From: Enterobacter sp. JBIWA008
GTDB taxonomy: Bacteria; Pseudomonadota; Gammaproteobacteria; Enterobacterales; Enterobacteriaceae
Length of the DNA stretch: 64,000 bases
Direction: 5' to 3'
Assembly: GCF_019968765.1 (NCBI RefSeq)
Contig: NZ_CP074149.1
Coordinates: forward strand, 3,472,001-3,536,000
The notes beneath the pieces are model-generated. The model made no database searches and had not been told where the DNA came from. It saw only the letters and a list, made by a program, of their open reading frames with translations. Made by a program: the position numbers and the translations under genes. Of this stretch, positions 60,668 to 64,000 are shown in pieces. How positions within the stretch are numbered: position 1 is the stretch's first letter; each line of letters opens with the position of its first letter.

Positions 60668-62992
60668 TCACTGCAGCGTAAAATTCACCGTCGCGACCTG
60701 CCCGGTCTCATCCAAAACGAGTAACTGATAATCGCCCGATTTATCAAGCTGTAATGTGTAAACTCTTCCCTTGACATTCAGCGGCTCACCGTTCAAAAAC
60801 CACCAGCGCTCACCGCTATTGCCGGTCGCCTGAAGCAGCAGCGAAACGCGGGGTTCCCCCGGCAGACGTTTGATGACGGCCCCTTCACGCACGCCTGTCA
60901 GGATGAGTGGCGCAGGTGCGTCCTGCGACAGCGGAGGACAGGTGGTTGATGAAGGAGGGACCCGTACCGCGCGACGCTCGGTCGCCGGCAGCCAAGGCTC
61001 CAGCGGCAGCGGCCAGACATCAAGGACTTTTTCAGTAGCATCAGGGCAATCTGCCGCCACACGCTTACCCATTTTATCCAGCCAGACCGGGAAACGAATA
61101 CCGCGAATGCCTTCCTGTTCGGGCAATAGCAGCGTGGGCGGTTCACTCCCTTCCAGAAGCCAGGTCGACAGGCGACGCCGACAGTTTTCACTCCCTTCCG
61201 GCAGCGACTGGCCGCCCGGCCAGCAGATCACGCCCCGCCCGACGCTCTCCGGACGCGGGTCGCGCGGCAGGCGGGCCTCATCTACCGTTGAGCGTGACTG
61301 AAGCAGGTTATTCACCTGGTTTAACAGCGGAACCGCGCTGGCAAAACCAAACTGCCCCGCCACGGGCGTGCCGTCCGGTCGTCCTGTCCAGATACCTATT
61401 ACGTAACGGGCATTCAGACCGATGGCCCAGGCATCACGGTAGCCGTAGCTGGTTCCTGTTTTCCACGCCAGCGGCGCGATCTGCGGTAACGCATTATCCG
61501 GGAGCGGCTGCGCCTCGTTCGCCAGAATGCGGCGAATAATCCACGCCGAGCCTTGCGACAGCAGCGGACGTTCAATGAGCGGATCGCCCGGCTGTAACCG
61601 CAGCCTTCCCGCCTTACCGTGTCGGGCAAACGCGCTGTAGGCCGCTGTGATATCCGCCAGCCGGGCGCCAGCCCCGCCGAGGATCAGGGACAGATTCGGC
61701 TGCGCCCCCGCAGGCAGGATCAGCGGCAAGCCTGCGTTGCTCAGCATCCCGGCAAAACGTTTTGGCCCGTAGGCTTCCAGTACCTGTACCGCGGGCAGGT
61801 TGAGGGAGCGCACCAGCGCTTCACTCATGCTAACCGGTCCGTGGAACCCACTGTCAAAATTCCCGGGGCGATAATCACCGGTTTTTCTGGGAACGTCCTG
61901 GAGCAGCGAGGCGGGATGGATCAGGCCATCATCCAGCGCCATACCGTAGATAAAGGGCTTTAACACCGATCCCGGGGATCGGATCGCATTGACCATATCC
62001 ACGTGGCTGAAACGCGTGTCATCATTAATATCCACCGACCCGACCCAGCCGCGCACTTTCATATCGGTATGATCCACGACGATCATCGCCAGCGAGCTGC
62101 GCGCCGGCAGGCGAGATTTCCAGTTCATCGCCAGCTCTTCCAGCTGCCGCTGCAGTCCGGCATCCAGCGTGGTGACTATTTTAGTGTCGCGGCTTTTGCC
62201 GAGCATCATGCGCGCAAAGAGCGGTGCCAGCTGCGGCATCTGTCGGGGGGCCAGCCACACCGATTCTTCCCGTGATTCTTTAACCTGCTTCGCGGACCAG
62301 ACGCCCTGCGTTACCATGCGGTCGAGCACTTTGTTGCGCGCCGCTTCTGCCCGCTCAGGCCAGCGGTCCGGACGCAAGCGGCTGGGTGCCTGCGGTAGTA
62401 CCGCCAGCAGCGCCGCTTCGGAATAGCTGAGCTGCAACGGCGGTTTGCCGAGATAGGTCCAGCTTGCCGCCCCGACGCCCTGCAGCGTGCCGCCAAACGG
62501 AGCGCGGTTGAGATAGAGCGTGAGAATGTCGCGCTTGGAAAGATGCCACTCCAGCTGCATTGCCCGCCAGAGCTGACGAACTTTGCCGCCAAAGGTGCGC
62601 GGATGCGGGTCCAGCAGGCGCGCCACCTGCATGGTGAGCGTGCTTCCGCCAGAGACGACTTTGCCAGAACTGAGATCCTGCCAGGCAGCGCGCAGGACAG
62701 AGAGCGGGTTTACGCCAGGGTGATCCCAGAACCAGCGATCTTCGTACTGGATCAGCGCCTCAAGATAACGGGGAGAGACCTCTTCAATCGTAACCGGGTA
62801 GCGCCAGATCCCGTCGCTATCGGCAAAACGCCACAGCGGCGTGCCCTTCTCATCCACCACCACCCGGGCGGGATTAACCTCTTTCAGAGGTAACGGCCAC
62901 AGGCGGTCGGCGGCGACAATCAGCCCCCATAAAACGAGAAGCGCTCCCGCCAGCCATAGCCAGCGGGAGCGTGTCAGACGTGCTATTCGCAT
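60668..62992 (-). CDS. pbpC: Penicillin-binding protein 1C
   Basis: PBP1C is a class A bifunctional peptidoglycan enzyme. The 774-residue protein has an N-terminal membrane anchor (about residues 12-30) and a GT51 glycosyltransferase domain (YEDRWFWDHPGVNP, GGSTLTMQVARLL, KRDILTLYLNRAPFGG). A transpeptidase domain follows (SxxK in SPGSVLKPF, SLNLPAV, KTGTSYGYRDAWAIG), and a C-terminal BiPBP_C domain (about 690-774). The ATG at 62992 lies one base past the yfhM stop (TAATATG), so the genes are coupled, as in E. coli yfhM-pbpC. Confidence 0.96.
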   Translation of the reverse strand: MRIARLTRSRWLWLAGALLVLWGLIVAADRLWPLPLKEVNPARVVVDEKGTPLWRFADSDGIWRYPVTIEEVSPRYLEALIQYEDRWFWDHPGVNPLSVLRAAWQDLSSGKVVSGGSTLTMQVARLLDPHPRTFGGKVRQLWRAMQLEWHLSKRDILTLYLNRAPFGGTLQGVGAASWTYLGKPPLQLSYSEAALLAVLPQAPSRLRPDRWPERAEAARNKVLDRMVTQGVWSAKQVKESREESVWLAPRQMPQLAPLFARMMLGKSRDTKIVTTLDAGLQRQLEELAMNWKSRLPARSSLAMIVVDHTDMKVRGWVGSVDINDDTRFSHVDMVNAIRSPGSVLKPFIYGMALDDGLIHPASLLQDVPRKTGDYRPGNFDSGFHGPVSMSEALVRSLNLPAVQVLEAYGPKRFAGMLSNAGLPLILPAGAQPNLSLILGGAGARLADITAAYSAFARHGKAGRLRLQPGDPLIERPLLSQGSAWIIRRILANEAQPLPDNALPQIAPLAWKTGTSYGYRDAWAIGLNARYVIGIWTGRPDGTPVAGQFGFASAVPLLNQVNNLLQSRSTVDEARLPRDPRPESVGRGVICWPGGQSLPEGSENCRRRLSTWLLEGSEPPTLLLPEQEGIRGIRFPVWLDKMGKRVAADCPDATEKVLDVWPLPLEPWLPATERRAVRVPPSSTTCPPLSQDAPAPLILTGVREGAVIKRLPGEPRVSLLLQATGNSGERWWFLNGEPLNVKGRVYTLQLDKSGDYQLLVLDETGQVATVNFTLQ

Positions 62993-62993
62993 A

Positions 62994-64000
62994 TTACGGA
63001 ACAACAATCAGCGGGCCGCTGGCCGCCCCCGTTGCCCGCCACTGCGGAACGTACATAGACTCCACCATCGGGACAGGCACCTGATAGGTTCCCGGCGTCA
63101 CGGCACGCGCCAGATAGACCAGCGTGACCGGCTGGCCTTCATTTACCGGCACGGCAGCCACAAAGCGGTCGTCGCGGAACTCCATGTGCTGAATGTCCGC
63201 CTGCTGCATCTGGCTGAGCAGGTTCTGGACCTCACTGCCGCTGTCCTGCAGGCTGGCGCTGCTGCTCGCCAGGTTCTGGTTTTCCAGCTCCAGACCCGCA
63301 GGGAGCAGATCCACCACCAGCGCATCCGGCACGTTCTGGCTGGCTTTAACTTCCAGCCACACCAGCACCAGCTCACCGCTCTTCAGCGAAGAGAGCGATT
63401 TACTGCTGCCGTCGGTTGCCAGGATGTGACGTTCAACCTGCAGCACGTTCGAACTCGGCTGAGGGGCATATTCCGGATAGCCGGTGCTGTCCAGACGAAC
63501 CCACAGCGGTGTTGTCCCGGTATTGGTAACCTGCAGCGCGCCAAGCTGCTCGCCGCTCACGTTTTGTACCAGTGACTTATCGCCGCCTGATGCGGTCTCA
63601 GATAGAGAAGTTTTCGCCTGCCACGTACCAGACAGGGTTTGCAGCGAGCGTCCGGCCAGGAACAGCGCGTTGCTCTCCTGCGTTGACAGCCAGCGCTGGC
63701 TGAAAGCCTCTTCAGACAGAGCATTCAGCAGCGTATTTTGCGCATCCGGCAGCAGCTTGTACTCCTCCAGAAGGGAAAGCATCAGCGCGTTATCGCGAAG
63801 CGTGCTGCCGTAATCGGCCATCCAGGTTTTGCTGTCGTTACGCGGCGTTTTGAGCGCCAGATCCAGCGCCTGCTGGCTGCGCGGCGCATCGCCCATCAAT
63901 TTGAGCGCCATGCCCAGCTGCATCAGCGGCAGCCCGGAAGCCGCCTGGGCGTGGCGATCCCAGATTTCACGCAGCGCGCCCAGCGGCGCTTTTTGCTGAC
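62994..64000 (-). CDS. yfhM: YfhM alpha-2-macroglobulin-like lipoprotein (C-terminal part)
   Basis: The frame is open from the window edge to a TAA at 62994-62996 and encodes the last 334 or so residues of the bacterial alpha-2-macroglobulin YfhM, a large (about 1650-residue) periplasmic lipoprotein. Bacterial A2Ms are thought to trap proteases that enter the periplasm and to work with PBP1C, the product of the coupled next gene. The visible part covers the end of the helical A2M domain and the C-terminal receptor-binding-like region (VSGEQLGALQVTNTG; VYLARAVTPGTYQVP; VESMYVPQWRATG). The thioester and bait regions lie outside the window. Confidence 0.95.
   Translation of the reverse strand, partial: QQKAPLGALREIWDRHAQAASGLPLMQLGMALKLMGDAPRSQQALDLALKTPRNDSKTWMADYGSTLRDNALMLSLLEEYKLLPDAQNTLLNALSEEAFSQRWLSTQESNALFLAGRSLQTLSGTWQAKTSLSETASGGDKSLVQNVSGEQLGALQVTNTGTTPLWVRLDSTGYPEYAPQPSSNVLQVERHILATDGSSKSLSSLKSGELVLVWLEVKASQNVPDALVVDLLPAGLELENQNLASSSASLQDSGSEVQNLLSQMQQADIQHMEFRDDRFVAAVPVNEGQPVTLVYLARAVTPGTYQVPVPMVESMYVPQWRATGAASGPLIVVP

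Overview
The window is chromosomal DNA from a member of the Enterobacteriaceae. Its backbone is gene-for-gene collinear with the E. coli K-12 yffB-dapE to pbpC-yfhM segment, and the proteins are close to their E. coli counterparts. The moderately GC-rich codon usage, the protealysin/emfourin pair, the iol cluster and the REP-type intergenic repeats fit an Enterobacter/Lelliottia/Klebsiella-like organism best. Species cannot be fixed from the sequence alone. I saw no rRNA, tRNA, CRISPR array, insertion sequence, integrase or phage gene.

Layout. (1) 1-15307, core: 3' end of yffB, dapE, ypfN, ypfH, tmcA, ypfJ, purC, bamC, dapA, gcvR, bcp, perM, bepA, yfgD, hda, uraA, upp. The hyf hydrogenase operon that lies between bcp and perM in E. 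coli K-12 is absent. (2) 15308-17229: a 6-phospho-beta-glucosidase gene has been placed between upp and purM, with REP elements and a terminator behind it and two identical LacI/GalR-type operators in front. (3) 17230-25501, core: purMN, ppk-ppx, pdeA (yfgF), yfgG. (4) 25498-43277, about 18 kb accessory block between yfgG and guaA: a divergent LysR/MFS pair, a secreted DUF6130-like protein with a secreted alpha/beta hydrolase, then a complete myo-inositol catabolism locus (iolB, iolE, an iolC-iolJ fusion, a second Gfo/Idh dehydrogenase, an inositol-type ABC transporter, iolG, iolD, iolA and the divergent regulator iolR). (5) 43335-47978, core: guaBA and xseA. (6) 48037-51225, accessory: a protealysin-like M4 protease with its emfourin inhibitor, the core zinc-ribbon gene yfgJ, and a POT-family peptide transporter. 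(7) 51524-64000, core: der, bamB, yfgM, hisS, ispG, rodZ, rlmN, ndk, pbpC and the 3' part of yfhM.

How the genes work together. Purine supply runs through purC, purM, purN and guaBA; purC, purM and guaB each carry a PurR box. Uracil salvage is upp-uraA. Envelope assembly is represented by bamB, bamC, bepA, yfgM, rodZ, pbpC and yfhM; bepA has a sigma-E-like promoter. The inositol genes encode every step from uptake to acetyl-CoA plus dihydroxyacetone phosphate, with repeated TGAAATAAAT-type motifs at both divergent/internal promoters as candidate IolR sites. pdeA has an FNR-like box upstream.

The window holds no clearly undescribed system. The points most worth a second look are the protease-inhibitor operon, the orphan glucosidase with paired operators, the unknown LysR/MFS/DUF6130/hydrolase block, the inferred IolR motif, and a perfect 17-bp inverted repeat behind rlmN.
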